DNA of 31,503 nt from Bacteroidales bacterium UBA1187. Lineage in GTDB: Bacteria > Bacteroidota > Bacteroidia > Bacteroidales > Paludibacteraceae. The notes beneath the pieces were generated by a model. The model saw nothing but the letters and a program-made list of their open reading frames with translations. It was not told where the DNA came from and did not search any database. The stretch is from positions 19,099 through 50,601 of the forward strand of contig DBYL01000002.1 of assembly GCA_002309835.1 (NCBI GenBank), written 5' to 3'. Shown piece after piece: positions 1 through 8,300 of the stretch (position 1 is its first letter; each line of letters starts with the position of its first letter). A program made the position numbers and the translations under genes.

Positions 1-1
1 C

Positions 2-1009
2 GATGAGCGATTAGCGGTTAACGAGCATATACTCGACGGTTACAAGGCCATCATTATCGCGGACCCGCAGACGCCCTTCAGTGAAGCCGAGCGCTTTATC
101 ATCGATCAGTATATCATGCGCGGCGGCACCGTCCTTTGGGCCATCAATGGCGTGAGGTTAAGTGAAGATATCCTGCAACGCGAAGGATACACCCCTATCA
201 TCCCCTTGGAGCTCGGCCTGACCGAACTGCTGTTCCGCTACGGCGTACGCGTCAACCCCGCGCTTGTGCAAGACGTACAGTGTCTGCCAATACCGGTGAA
301 CGTGTCGAGCGACCCGCAGAGCCCGAACTTACAACCGATGCCATGGACCTATGCGCCACTGCTGCTGACGAGTCAGGGCTCTCCTATCACGCGTAACCTG
401 GGTCAGGTGATGAGCACCTTCGTCAGTCCTATCGATGCGGTAGGCGGCGAAGACGGCATCGAGAAACGCATCCTTCTCGCTACGAGTACCGCCAGTCGTG
501 TGACGGCGACACCGGGTGAGGTGAACCTGAACGACATGAATCCTGACATGCAGGAGTTCAGATACCAATACGTACCTATCGCGGTATCCTTAGAGGGTGT
601 CTTCGCGAGCGCGTACGCGCATCGTATGGTGCCCGAAGGCGTAGAGACCGACGAGCCTATCCGTGCCACCAGTCCCAAGACCCGTCAGGTGGTTATCGGC
701 GGCGGTAGTATCCTCGCCAACGAGATACAAAAAGCTCAGGCACTGCCCATGGGTTATGACCGCTACAGCGGGATGCAGTTCTCTAACCGCGACATGATCG
801 TCAATGCCATCCTATGGCTCACGGATAGCGAAGGACTGATCGGCCTGCGCGAGAAGACCGTGGCGCTGCGTCTGCTCAACGACAAGAGGGCGCATGACCA
901 GCGACAACTGGTACAGACGGTAAGCATCATCACCCCTATCGCCCTGCTCGCGCTGATAGGAGGAATAGTGTATATCATTCGAAAACGTAGATATGAGACG
1001 AAAGGGTGA
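2..1009 (+). CDS. gldG: Gliding-motility ABC-type protein GldG, 3' part (5' end outside window)
   Basis: The reading frame is open from the first full codon of the window to the TGA at 1007-1009, so the N-terminal part is missing and 335 residues remain. The product resembles the auxiliary extracytoplasmic protein GldG, which with GldA and GldF forms a putative ABC transporter linked to gliding and envelope function in Bacteroidota. The sequence has an extracytoplasmic domain, including the stretch TSQGSPITRNLGQ, then one C-terminal membrane span (about the last 28 residues, IITPIALLALIGGIVYII) and a short basic tail, RKRRYETKG. Many non-gliding Bacteroidales keep gldF/gldG, so motility should not be inferred. 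The last codons and the stop lie in a 7-base repeat array that runs to the next gene. Family assignment is from recognition of the C-terminal region. Confidence 0.85.
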   Translation, partial: DERLAVNEHILDGYKAIIIADPQTPFSEAERFIIDQYIMRGGTVLWAINGVRLSEDILQREGYTPIIPLELGLTELLFRYGVRVNPALVQDVQCLPIPVNVSSDPQSPNLQPMPWTYAPLLLTSQGSPITRNLGQVMSTFVSPIDAVGGEDGIEKRILLATSTASRVTATPGEVNLNDMNPDMQEFRYQYVPIAVSLEGVFASAYAHRMVPEGVETDEPIRATSPKTRQVVIGGGSILANEIQKAQALPMGYDRYSGMQFSNRDMIVNAILWLTDSEGLIGLREKTVALRLLNDKRAHDQRQLVQTVSIITPIALLALIGGIVYIIRKRRYETKG

Positions 1010-1048
1010 AAGGTTAATGGTTAATGGTTAAAGGTTAATGGTTAAAGT
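1000..1048 (+). repeat. Seven imperfect tandem heptamers at the gldG / LysM gene junction
   Basis: There are seven consecutive 7-base units, GAAAGGG, TGAAAGG, TTAATGG, TTAATGG, TTAAAGG, TTAATGG and TTAAAGT, in constant phase. The stop codon of gldG (1007-1009) is the first three bases of the second unit. Several units contain ATG, one of them at 1038 in frame with the next gene. The array fills most of the space between the two genes. Confidence 0.9.
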
Positions 1049-1052
1049 AGAT

Positions 1053-2447
1053 ATGAAAGCGAACAAGTATATAGGAATCATTCTTTGCTCCTTGTTCCTT
1101 CTTCCCATGAAGGCGCAGGAGGTATTGAACTACCCGCTGGACACGGTGAACGGTGAGGAAGTGTATCGCTATGAAGTAGAGCGCAGTATAGGTCTCTACC
1201 GCATCGGCGTGAACTTCAATGTATCCCAGAACGATATCATCCGTCTTAACCCGCAGTTACGCGAACGCGGACTGCATTACGGCGAGACGCTGCTTATCCC
1301 TACGGGAAGGAAAGTAGAGAAGCGGCCTAAGACAGAACCAAAAACAGTGCACGTGGACACCGTCATTCACAGAGAGACGATTACCGAGGCAGTCATTGCC
1401 ACGGTAGAGGTGATTGACTCCATTGTTTCGAATGACACCGTGGTGGCTGACACGCTCTCTACGGACAGCGTGGTGCCGGACAACCGTCGTGTGGTAGAGT
1501 TGGCATTGATGCTTCCTTTCGAGAGTCAGCAGACCAAGCGCAGCGGCAACGCCGAGCGCATGATGGAGTTCTATCAAGGTGCGTTGCTGGCGCTTAAGGA
1601 CCTGCAGAACGACAGTACGCTGTATCGTCTTCGCGTATATGACACGGAGCGCAGTGAGCGTCGCGTGAGTGCGTTATGCGACAGTGCGGCGCTGGATGAC
1701 GTGAAGGCCATCATCGGTCTCGTCTATCCGATACAGATAGAGCGCATGGCGAACTGGTGCGGTAAGCATCAGGTGCCGCTGGTGCTGCCTTTCACGGATG
1801 ATGCTGACCTGGCTACCATGCCTTACGTATATCAGTTCAACGTCCCTGACCAGCAGAAAGCGGATGAGTTATGCACTTGGATCAGTGAGCGCGAGCAGGC
1901 GCAGTGCGTAGCCATCGAGGTGCGTGAGGCCGACCTGTCGCCGTTCGTGCGCACCTTACGCAAAGAGATGAAGAAACGTAGTATCGCTTGTTCGGCACTG
2001 ACCATTCATGAGTTGATGAACGACTCGGCGGCACTGGTACTGGATAAGAGCAAGGAGAATATCATCATCCTGCATAGCGATAAGTACCAGCAGGTGCGTA
2101 TGACTATCCCGCATCTGGAGAAGCTGCAAGCCTCCGGTTATCGCATTCGCGTGATTTGTCAGTACTCGTGGCAGAAAGAGTTAGGTCGATTGCCGCGCGT
2201 CTTCACTTCGCTATTCACCGTCAACCCGAAGCGCACTAAATACGAGAACCAATGGAACACCTATTTCTCGGATGAGCACGTATCGGATGCACCGCGTTAT
2301 GACTTGTTGGGTTACGACCTGATGCAGTCTATCATCGCGGAGATGAACGGTCAGCACGAGCGTATAGGTCTGCAATCGCGCATAATCTGGACACAAGTGG
2401 AGAAAGGCGGATGGCAGAACAGCAACGTAACCGTGGTGGAGAGATGA
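1053..2447 (+). CDS. Secreted LysM domain and PBP1-like (type 1 periplasmic-binding fold) protein
   Basis: The product is a predicted exported protein of 464 residues. A signal peptide (MKANKYIGIILCSLFLLPMKAQ) ends at a KAQ/E-type cleavage site. A LysM domain follows at about residues 38-86, with the core YRIGVNFNVSQNDIIRLNP and the end LLIPTG. After a Thr/Val/Asp-rich linker there is an ABC-type ligand-binding-like region (about 145-460, starting VELALMLPFE), the arrangement often named PBP1 and LysM domain-containing protein in Bacteroidota. LysM suggests peptidoglycan anchoring; no ligand can be inferred. The ATG at 1053 is preferred over the in-frame ATG at 1038 because it gives a clean signal peptide and lies just outside the heptamer array. 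It sits between gldG and an outer-membrane beta-barrel gene. Confidence 0.8.
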   Translation: MKANKYIGIILCSLFLLPMKAQEVLNYPLDTVNGEEVYRYEVERSIGLYRIGVNFNVSQNDIIRLNPQLRERGLHYGETLLIPTGRKVEKRPKTEPKTVHVDTVIHRETITEAVIATVEVIDSIVSNDTVVADTLSTDSVVPDNRRVVELALMLPFESQQTKRSGNAERMMEFYQGALLALKDLQNDSTLYRLRVYDTERSERRVSALCDSAALDDVKAIIGLVYPIQIERMANWCGKHQVPLVLPFTDDADLATMPYVYQFNVPDQQKADELCTWISEREQAQCVAIEVREADLSPFVRTLRKEMKKRSIACSALTIHELMNDSAALVLDKSKENIIILHSDKYQQVRMTIPHLEKLQASGYRIRVICQYSWQKELGRLPRVFTSLFTVNPKRTKYENQWNTYFSDEHVSDAPRYDLLGYDLMQSIIAEMNGQHERIGLQSRIIWTQVEKGGWQNSNVTVVER

Positions 2448-2493
2448 ATGGTGAAGGGTGAAAGGTGAAAGGTTAATGGTTAATGGTGAATGG
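2445..2493 (+). repeat. Seven imperfect tandem heptamers at the LysM gene / beta-barrel gene junction
   Basis: The units are TGAATGG, TGAAGGG, TGAAAGG, TGAAAGG, TTAATGG, TTAATGG and TGAATGG in unbroken 7-base phase, 49 bases in all. The array starts exactly at the stop codon of the upstream gene (TGA at 2445-2447). It contains the ATG (2483) used by the downstream gene. The unit is the same as in the array at 1000-1048. Confidence 0.9.
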
Positions 2494-3178
2494 TAGGAAG
2501 ATAGGACTGATGGTGCTGGGCATTGTATGCGCAGCGATGAGTTATGCCCAACCGCGCTTAACGCGGCCGGAGCATTACTTAGGTGTGCACGGTGGAGTGA
2601 GTTTCAGTTCCGTCATCTTCCGTCCTGCCCTGTCGAACATGTCGCCGTTCACCAATGCTTGTGTGCTTGGCGGCAATGCGGGTATCACGTTCCGCTATGC
2701 CGGACATAAATACTGCGCCTTCCAGATGGAGCTCAATTACCTCCATCGCGGTTGGGCGGAGAAGAACGCCGCCGGTGAGCATTACGAGCGTAACCTGCAT
2801 TATATAGAACTGCCGCTGCTGATGCATCTTAATTTCGGTAGCGAGACCTGCCGATGGATCATGAATCTCGGTCCACAGATAGGTTACTGCGTCAAGGACG
2901 AAGGCAACCACGGCACATTGGTCAACGGCAGCAGTGCTCCGGAATACCAATCACTCGATCATGCATTCGATTGGGGATTGCTGTTCGGCACAGGTATATC
3001 CTTCCCGACGCAGAAAGCAGGTGTGTATGAGATCGAGTTGCGCGTCGATTACTCGTTCGGAGGTGTCTTCGGCACGGGTCTGATTGACCATTACACGATG
3101 GCGAGTCCACTGGACCTGAGTGTGAATGTTGTGTGGCTGTGGCCTATAAAAAAACAAAGATATGAAAACCAATTATGA
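2483..3178 (+). CDS. Outer-membrane beta-barrel protein (PorT-like family)
   Basis: The product is 231 residues. A signal peptide ends near AMSYA/Q (about residue 22). The rest alternates aromatic and glycine-rich strand-like segments such as YLGVHGGVSFSS, CAFQMELNYLHRGW, YIELPLLMHLNFG and ELRVDYSFGGVFGTGL, typical of small 8-10 stranded barrels in the PorT or outer-membrane beta-barrel family. No specific substrate can be assigned. The ATG at 2483 lies inside the heptamer array; GTG at 2486 or ATG at 2510 are alternatives, the latter giving a shorter signal peptide. The 3' end overlaps kduI by 17 bases in a different frame, which suggests co-transcription and perhaps coupled translation. Confidence 0.75.
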   Translation: MVNGRKIGLMVLGIVCAAMSYAQPRLTRPEHYLGVHGGVSFSSVIFRPALSNMSPFTNACVLGGNAGITFRYAGHKYCAFQMELNYLHRGWAEKNAAGEHYERNLHYIELPLLMHLNFGSETCRWIMNLGPQIGYCVKDEGNHGTLVNGSSAPEYQSLDHAFDWGLLFGTGISFPTQKAGVYEIELRVDYSFGGVFGTGLIDHYTMASPLDLSVNVVWLWPIKKQRYENQL

Positions 3179-4004
3179 AGTGCGTTATGCGTCGAATCCG
3201 ACGGACGCAAAGAGTTATGACACCGCGCGACTGAGAAAAGACTTCCTCATCGAGCATGTATTTGTAAAGAACGAAGTGAACATGGTGTACTCTATGTACG
3301 ATCGCATGATCGTAGGTGGAGCTATGCCGGCCGGAGAGACCCTACTGCTGGAGGCTATCGACCCGCTGAAGGCTCCGTTCTTCCTCACCCGCCGCGAGAT
3401 GGGTATCTTCAATGTAGGCGGTAAAGGACGCGTGATTGCCGGAGACAAGGTGTTTGAACTGGACTACAAAGAGGCACTGTATCTGGGTCGCGGCGACCGC
3501 GAGGTGAAGTTTGAGAGCGTAGATGCGAATAAGCCCGCCCTCTTCTATTTCAACTCGACGACGGCGCACTGCACCTATCCCGATAAGAAAGTGACGAAAG
3601 CCGATGCTGTTGTAGCGCATATGGGTAGTCTGGAGATGAGTAACGAACGAGATATCAATAAGATGCTCGTCAACCAAGTGCTGCCGACCTGTCAACTCCA
3701 GATGGGGATGACGGAACTCGCTACGGGTAGCGTTTGGAACACCATGCCGGCGCATGTACACAGTCGTCGCATGGAGGCGTATTTCTACTTTGAGGTGCCC
3801 GAAGACCAAGCCGTTTGTCACTTCATGGGAGAAGTAGAGGAGACGCGTCATATATGGATGCGCGGTAACCAGGCTGTCCTCTCGCCGGAGTGGTCTATCC
3901 ATAGCGCTGCTGCTACCCACAACTACACCTTCATCTGGGGGATGGGTGGTGAGAACCTTGATTACGGAGACCAGGATTTTTCGAAAATCACAGACTTGAA
4001 GTAA
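3162..4004 (+). CDS. kduI: 5-dehydro-4-deoxy-D-glucuronate isomerase KduI
   Basis: KduI converts 5-keto-4-deoxyuronate, released from unsaturated uronides after pectin or related polysaccharide cleavage, to 3-deoxy-D-glycero-2,5-hexodiulosonate in the cytoplasm. The 280-residue length matches the family. The zinc ligands of the cupin fold are visible as H198 and H200 (PAHVHSRRMEAYFYF), E205 and H247 (SPEWSIHSAAATHNYTFIWG), in the spacing known from the E. coli enzyme. The conserved C-terminal segment MGGENLDYGDQDF is present. The stop is one base before kduD, so the two enzymes of the pathway are co-encoded. No lyase, transporter or KDG kinase is in the window, so the substrate must come from genes elsewhere. 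Confidence 0.95.
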   Translation: MKTNYEVRYASNPTDAKSYDTARLRKDFLIEHVFVKNEVNMVYSMYDRMIVGGAMPAGETLLLEAIDPLKAPFFLTRREMGIFNVGGKGRVIAGDKVFELDYKEALYLGRGDREVKFESVDANKPALFYFNSTTAHCTYPDKKVTKADAVVAHMGSLEMSNERDINKMLVNQVLPTCQLQMGMTELATGSVWNTMPAHVHSRRMEAYFYFEVPEDQAVCHFMGEVEETRHIWMRGNQAVLSPEWSIHSAAATHNYTFIWGMGGENLDYGDQDFSKITDLK

Positions 4005-4005
4005 T

Positions 4006-4809
4006 ATGAACAATTTGTTTAGTTTGGAAGGCAAGAACGCCTGGGTAACGGGGGCTTGCTACGGAATAGGTTTCGCGATTGCGAAAGCTTTTGCGCAAGC
4101 AGGGGCCAGTAATATCATCTTCAATGCCCGCAGTCAGGAGGCGATCGACAAGGCCTACGAGGCTTATCGTGCGGAAGGCATCACCAATGCGCACGGATAT
4201 GTATGCGACGTGACGGATGAGAAAGCGGTCAAAGCCCTCGTGGAGCAGATCCACGCCGAGGTAGGACAGATAGACATCCTCGTCAATAACGCCGGTATCA
4301 TCAAGCGCATCCCAATGCATGAGATGAAACGCGAGGAGTTTCAGCAAGTGATCGACATCGACCTTGTGGCTCCGTATATCGTCAGTGCCGCCGTGCTGCC
4401 GGAGATGATGGAGCGCCGCGAAGGAAAGATCATCAATATATGCTCGATGATGTCGGAACTCGGTCGCGAGACAGTCAGTGCCTATGCCGCTGCCAAAGGT
4501 GGTCTGAAGATGCTCACGCGTAATATCTGTTCCGAATACGGAGAATATAACATCCAGTGTAACGGACTCGGTCCGGGATATATCGCTACCCCGCAGACCG
4601 CTCCGCTGCGTGAACCGCAGGCCGACGGCAGCAAGCATCCGTTTGATGCGTTTATATGCGCCAAGACCCCGGCAGGCCGTTGGTTGGATGCCGATGAACT
4701 GGGAGGTACGGCTGTCTTCTTAGCGAGTCACGCAAGCGACGCCGTGAATGGTCAGATCATCTATGTGGACGGAGGAATCCTCGCCTACATTGGACGTCAA
4801 CCCAAATAA
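4006..4809 (+). CDS. kduD: 2-dehydro-3-deoxy-D-gluconate 5-dehydrogenase KduD (SDR family)
   Basis: KduD reduces 2,5-diketo-3-deoxygluconate, the KduI product, to 2-keto-3-deoxygluconate with NAD(P)H. It is a classical short-chain dehydrogenase of 267 residues. It shows the cofactor motif TGACYGIG (15-22), NNAG (94-97), the catalytic Ser147 (INICSMMS) and the Tyr160-xxx-Lys164 pair (YAAAK). The C-terminal VNGQIIYVDGG is typical of SDRs. Assignment to KduD rather than another SDR rests on the overall similarity and on kduI lying one base upstream. The following lipoprotein gene starts 10 bases after the stop. Confidence 0.93.
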   Translation: MNNLFSLEGKNAWVTGACYGIGFAIAKAFAQAGASNIIFNARSQEAIDKAYEAYRAEGITNAHGYVCDVTDEKAVKALVEQIHAEVGQIDILVNNAGIIKRIPMHEMKREEFQQVIDIDLVAPYIVSAAVLPEMMERREGKIINICSMMSELGRETVSAYAAAKGGLKMLTRNICSEYGEYNIQCNGLGPGYIATPQTAPLREPQADGSKHPFDAFICAKTPAGRWLDADELGGTAVFLASHASDAVNGQIIYVDGGILAYIGRQPK

Positions 4810-4819
4810 AGTGAAAAGT

Positions 4820-5710
4820 ATGAAAAAGGCTATATTATTCTTATTTGCTCTCTTGAGCCTCACGGCTTGTCAGCAAGAGGCGACGCAACCGAAAGTGTAC
4901 GGACGGTTTGTTCCCGAGCGCAAGGATGACTTCGCGTGGGAGAACGAGTATGCCGCATATCGGTTCTACGGCCCGGCTTTAGCGCCGGAGAACCCCTCTA
5001 ACGGCGTAGACATCTTTATGAAGAACACCCCGGAGTTTGTCTTGGATACGTTCTTCTACAACTATGTGAATTTCAAGACACCTTACCACGTACAACACGG
5101 CAAAGGCTTCGACGGCTACAAAGTAGCCCACACCACAGGCTGCGGTGGACCGGCCTTCGTAGTAGATGACTCGCTCTATGTGGGCGACCAGTTCGACCGC
5201 TGGGAGATCCTCGAGCAGACGCCGACGAAGATCGTCTTCCGTCTGTATTACGACCATTTGCTGATCGCAGGTGCGCTCTATAGCGCTCAGATCACCGTGA
5301 CGTCTTGTGCCGGAGAGATCCTCAATCGCGCAGACTTAGTGCTCATGGCGCTGGAAGAGAATATACCGATGAAGATAGGTGCCGGTCTGTACTTACATGA
5401 CAGCATCGGTACATATCGCTTCTTCGACGACAAGGGAGTGCTCGTCTATACCGAGACGGCGCTCAGTGACCCGGGAGCAGTGCGACTGAATAAGAAATGG
5501 TATAACATCACGGATCTGGGGCAGACGCACGAAGCGGTTATCCTGCCCGGATCGGAGATGACGATCATTGATAACACCGCTCTCTGCCTAATCGACTACA
5601 CCCCGGACGAGACCGTGACGTATTGGTTCGGCGGTTGCTGGAACCAATGGACGGACGGTAAGCAGTCCTTCCCTACGCAGGAGGAGTGGATAAAAGCCAT
5701 CATGCGGTAA
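4820..5710 (+). CDS. DUF4861 family lipoprotein
   Basis: The product is a predicted lipoprotein of 296 residues. The signal peptide MKKAILFLFALLSLTAC has a lipobox ending at Cys17. The mature part opens with VYGRFVPERKDDFAWENEYA and contains the HTTGCGGPAFVVDDSLYVG segment characteristic of DUF4861 proteins. These occur mainly in Bacteroidota polysaccharide-utilisation loci, often near pectin or uronate genes; their activity is not known to me. The position directly after kduI-kduD supports a role in handling unsaturated or uronic oligosaccharides in the periplasm, but that is inference from context. The ATG at 4820 is chosen because it begins the signal peptide; the same frame is open upstream inside kduD but that part has no secretion signal. 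Confidence 0.82.
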   Translation: MKKAILFLFALLSLTACQQEATQPKVYGRFVPERKDDFAWENEYAAYRFYGPALAPENPSNGVDIFMKNTPEFVLDTFFYNYVNFKTPYHVQHGKGFDGYKVAHTTGCGGPAFVVDDSLYVGDQFDRWEILEQTPTKIVFRLYYDHLLIAGALYSAQITVTSCAGEILNRADLVLMALEENIPMKIGAGLYLHDSIGTYRFFDDKGVLVYTETALSDPGAVRLNKKWYNITDLGQTHEAVILPGSEMTIIDNTALCLIDYTPDETVTYWFGGCWNQWTDGKQSFPTQEEWIKAIMR

Positions 5711-5722
5711 ACACCATAAGTT

Positions 5723-6712
5723 ATGACATATCTGATCATCCGTTTAGCCACTTTAGGCAATGTAGCCATGACCGTGCCGGTCATCGCCTCGTTGAGCCGC
5801 CGCTATCCGAATGACCGGTTTATCATAGCGAGCAAGAAAGAGTTGAGTGCGATGTTTGCCTCGATGCCAAACGTGGTATTCTGGGAGGTGGACAATCATC
5901 TCGACTGGCCCGGTACCTGGCGATTATGGCGGGTATTGAGACACGAGGCGGATGCAGTGATTGACCTTCAGGACGTCCTGCGCACGCGGGTCTTTGACCT
6001 CTTCATGCGGTTGAGCGGCAAGCGCGTCACGCGCGTCCATTACGGACGGATACGTAAACACTTGATCACCGTCTGGGGTATCGGTCGCCGCACCTTACCT
6101 ACGGAGTTCGAGCGCTATGAAGATGCTTTCCGCCGCGCCGGACTGCAGACCGACAGGGAATTCAAGGCGCTGAAAGTCAACCGCGCAGCGGCGAAGACCG
6201 TCAAGGAGCGTTTCGGCGAGAAAGAAGGTCGATGGATAGGTCTCGCGCCATTCGCCAAGTCGCGATCGAATATGCTGCCTTATCGCGTGACGAAGGAGAT
6301 CATCGAGCGCTTGACGAAGGAAGAGCAGACCCGAGTGTTCCTCTTCGGCGCCGGCAGCGTAGAATGCGAGATGCTACGCCAATGGGCGACGGTCTTCCCG
6401 CGTACGGAGAGCATCGCCGGCGTGCTGCAGTTGAGCGAAGAACTCGAACTGATGCGTCATTTGGACGTAATGATTTGTATGGACAGCGCCAACCAGCACC
6501 TGTCGAGTCTTGTGGGCCTGAGAGCCATAAGCGTTTGGTGCGCCACGCATCCCTGTATCGGCTTCTCCGGATGGAAACAGAGAAGCGAAGATATCATACA
6601 GATCAATGACCTTCGGTGCCGCCCGTGTACGTGCCACGGCACCAACCACTGTCGCTACAGCAACTATGCCTGCCGACAGATAGATGCAGAAACAATAATA
6701 CAACAGATATGA
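5723..6712 (+). CDS. Glycosyltransferase family 9 (ADP-heptose:LPS heptosyltransferase-like)
   Basis: The product is 329 residues, GT-B fold, family 9, the family that adds heptose to the LPS inner core. The N-terminus MTYLIIRLATLGNVAMTVPV is the typical GT9 start (phosphate or nucleotide loop and GD/GN motif). The C-terminal half has IGLAPFAKS and MDSANQHLSSLVG, corresponding to the nucleotide-sugar binding DSGxxH region. A Cys-rich tail (CRPCTCHGTNHC) follows, as I recall from other Bacteroidota members. The exact sugar cannot be read from sequence. It starts 12 bases after the DUF4861 gene and its stop overlaps the parA start in an ATGA tetranucleotide, which suggests translational coupling. 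Confidence 0.85.
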   Translation: MTYLIIRLATLGNVAMTVPVIASLSRRYPNDRFIIASKKELSAMFASMPNVVFWEVDNHLDWPGTWRLWRVLRHEADAVIDLQDVLRTRVFDLFMRLSGKRVTRVHYGRIRKHLITVWGIGRRTLPTEFERYEDAFRRAGLQTDREFKALKVNRAAAKTVKERFGEKEGRWIGLAPFAKSRSNMLPYRVTKEIIERLTKEEQTRVFLFGAGSVECEMLRQWATVFPRTESIAGVLQLSEELELMRHLDVMICMDSANQHLSSLVGLRAISVWCATHPCIGFSGWKQRSEDIIQINDLRCRPCTCHGTNHCRYSNYACRQIDAETIIQQI

Positions 6713-7476
6713 GTAAAGTTATTTCATTAGCAAACCAAAAAGGAGGCGTAGGCAAAACCACTACCTCCATCAACTTAGCGGCAGCCTTGGCCACCCTCGG
6801 CAAGCGTGTACTGCTCATCGACGCCGACCCGCAGGCGAACACCTCGTCGGGTCTGGGCGTAGAGATCCGAGAGCTGGAGAACACCATCTATGAGTGTCTG
6901 GTGAACGGTATCGACCCGCATAGCGCCGTTGTAGCGACGAGCACGAAGAACTTGAGCCTCATCCCGAGTCATATCGACCTCGTAGGCGCAGAGATAGAGA
7001 TGCTCAACCTCGAGCACCGCGAGACACTGCTGAAGAATATCATCAACCAGTTGCGCGACGAGTATGATTATATCCTCATCGACTGCAGTCCGTCATTGGG
7101 TCTGATTACCGTCAATGCCCTCACAGCCAGCGACAGCGTGATCATCCCGGTACAATGCGAGTTCTTCGCCCTCGAAGGTATCGCCAAGCTGCTGAATACG
7201 ATTAAGATCATCAAATCGAAACTCAACCCCTCGTTGAAGATCGAAGGCTTCCTGCTGACGATGTTTGACAATCGTCTGCGTCTGAGCAATCAGGTATATG
7301 AGGAGGTGAAGCGTCATTTCGGCGACCTCGTGTTCAATACCGTCATCGCGCGAAATGTGCGCCTGAGCGAAGCTCCTTCGCATGGGATGTCGGTGCTCGA
7401 TTATGACCCGAGTTCGAAGGGTGCACAGAACTACACGGCTTTGGCCAAAGAACTTATTAAACGTCAAGAATTATGA
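6709..7476 (+). CDS. parA: Chromosome partitioning ATPase ParA (Soj)
   Basis: ParA is the DNA-binding P-loop ATPase of chromosome segregation and works with ParB bound to parS. The product has 255 residues. It has the deviant Walker A motif KGGVGKTT (11-18), the switch region LLIDADPQAN (36-44) and the Walker B region ILIDCSPSLG. The start at 6709 gives MSKVISLANQ directly before Walker A, as in the family, and overlaps the upstream stop as ATGA. It also overlaps parB by ATGA (7473-7476). The small size without an N-terminal HTH fits the chromosomal rather than the long plasmid type Ia form. Confidence 0.95.
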   Translation: MSKVISLANQKGGVGKTTTSINLAAALATLGKRVLLIDADPQANTSSGLGVEIRELENTIYECLVNGIDPHSAVVATSTKNLSLIPSHIDLVGAEIEMLNLEHRETLLKNIINQLRDEYDYILIDCSPSLGLITVNALTASDSVIIPVQCEFFALEGIAKLLNTIKIIKSKLNPSLKIEGFLLTMFDNRLRLSNQVYEEVKRHFGDLVFNTVIARNVRLSEAPSHGMSVLDYDPSSKGAQNYTALAKELIKRQEL

Positions 7477-8300
7477 AAAAGATGACAGGACTTGGACGAG
7501 GCCTCGATGCACTCATCGATACCTCTCATGTAGATACCAACGGAGGCAGTTCGATCTCTGAGATCGAGCTCAGTAAGATCGTTGCGAACCCCGATCAGCC
7601 GCGCCGCACCTTCGATGAAGAAGCACTGCAAGAGTTAGCGGACTCTATCCGTGAGCACGGTGTGATATCTCCTATCACGCTTCGCGACAACGGTGACGAC
7701 ACCTATATGATCATCGCCGGTGAGCGTCGTTTCCGCGCTTGTAAGTTAGCCGGTCTGGAGCGCATCCCGGCCTATATTCGCACTGCCAAAGATGAGCAGG
7801 TGATGGAGTGGGCCTTGATTGAGAATATCCAGCGCGAAGACTTGGATGCTATTGAGATCGCCCTCGCCTATCAGCGTCTGATGGATGACTACAACCTCAC
7901 CCAGGAACGCATGTCGGAACGCGTCGGCAAGAAGCGCGCGACGGTAGCCAACTATCTGCGTCTGCTGAAACTGCCGGCAGAGATACAAGTGGGTATCAAG
8001 GAGAAGAAGATCGATATGGGTCACGCCCGTGCCATCCTCGGTACGCCTTCCGCAGAGCGTCAGCTCGCCCTCTATCAGCGCATCTTACGCGAAGGTCTCT
8101 CCGTACGCAAAGTGGAAGCGCTGGCGCAAGAGAGCAAGGGCGAGAAGAAACCGGTAAAACGACTGACCAACCCTTATGATGAGATCCAGAAAGAGTTGAG
8201 CGAGTCGCTCGGCATGAAGGTGAGACTGGTAGAAGGCCGGTTGACCATCTCTTTCGCCGATCATGACCAATTAGAGACACTGATCAATAAACTGCGTTGA
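7473..8300 (+). CDS. parB: Chromosome partitioning protein ParB (Spo0J/Noc family)
   Basis: ParB binds parS and, as a CTP-dependent clamp, spreads on DNA and stimulates ParA. The product has 275 residues. The start MKKMTGLGRGLDALI is the usual ParA-contact N-terminus. The CTP-binding domain shows NPDQPRRTF and GERRFRA (83-89), followed by ENIQRED (117-123). A helix-turn-helix lies at about 142-175 (LTQERMSERVGKKRATVANYLRLL). A C-terminal dimerisation segment ends at SFADHDQLETLINKLR. It overlaps parA and the next gene by four bases each. I see no clean parS site in the window. Confidence 0.95.
   Translation: MKKMTGLGRGLDALIDTSHVDTNGGSSISEIELSKIVANPDQPRRTFDEEALQELADSIREHGVISPITLRDNGDDTYMIIAGERRFRACKLAGLERIPAYIRTAKDEQVMEWALIENIQREDLDAIEIALAYQRLMDDYNLTQERMSERVGKKRATVANYLRLLKLPAEIQVGIKEKKIDMGHARAILGTPSAERQLALYQRILREGLSVRKVEALAQESKGEKKPVKRLTNPYDEIQKELSESLGMKVRLVEGRLTISFADHDQLETLINKLR

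Noticed and set aside
1350..1355. CACGTG as core of a possible parS site
   Set aside because: The flanks do not fit the symmetric TGTTTCACGTGAAACA-like consensus, and the site is inside a coding sequence. No clean parS was found in the window.
4808..4828. Possible 7-base period before the DUF4861 start (AAAGTGA, AAAAGTA)
   Set aside because: An A-rich start region gives such matches easily; units are not alike enough.
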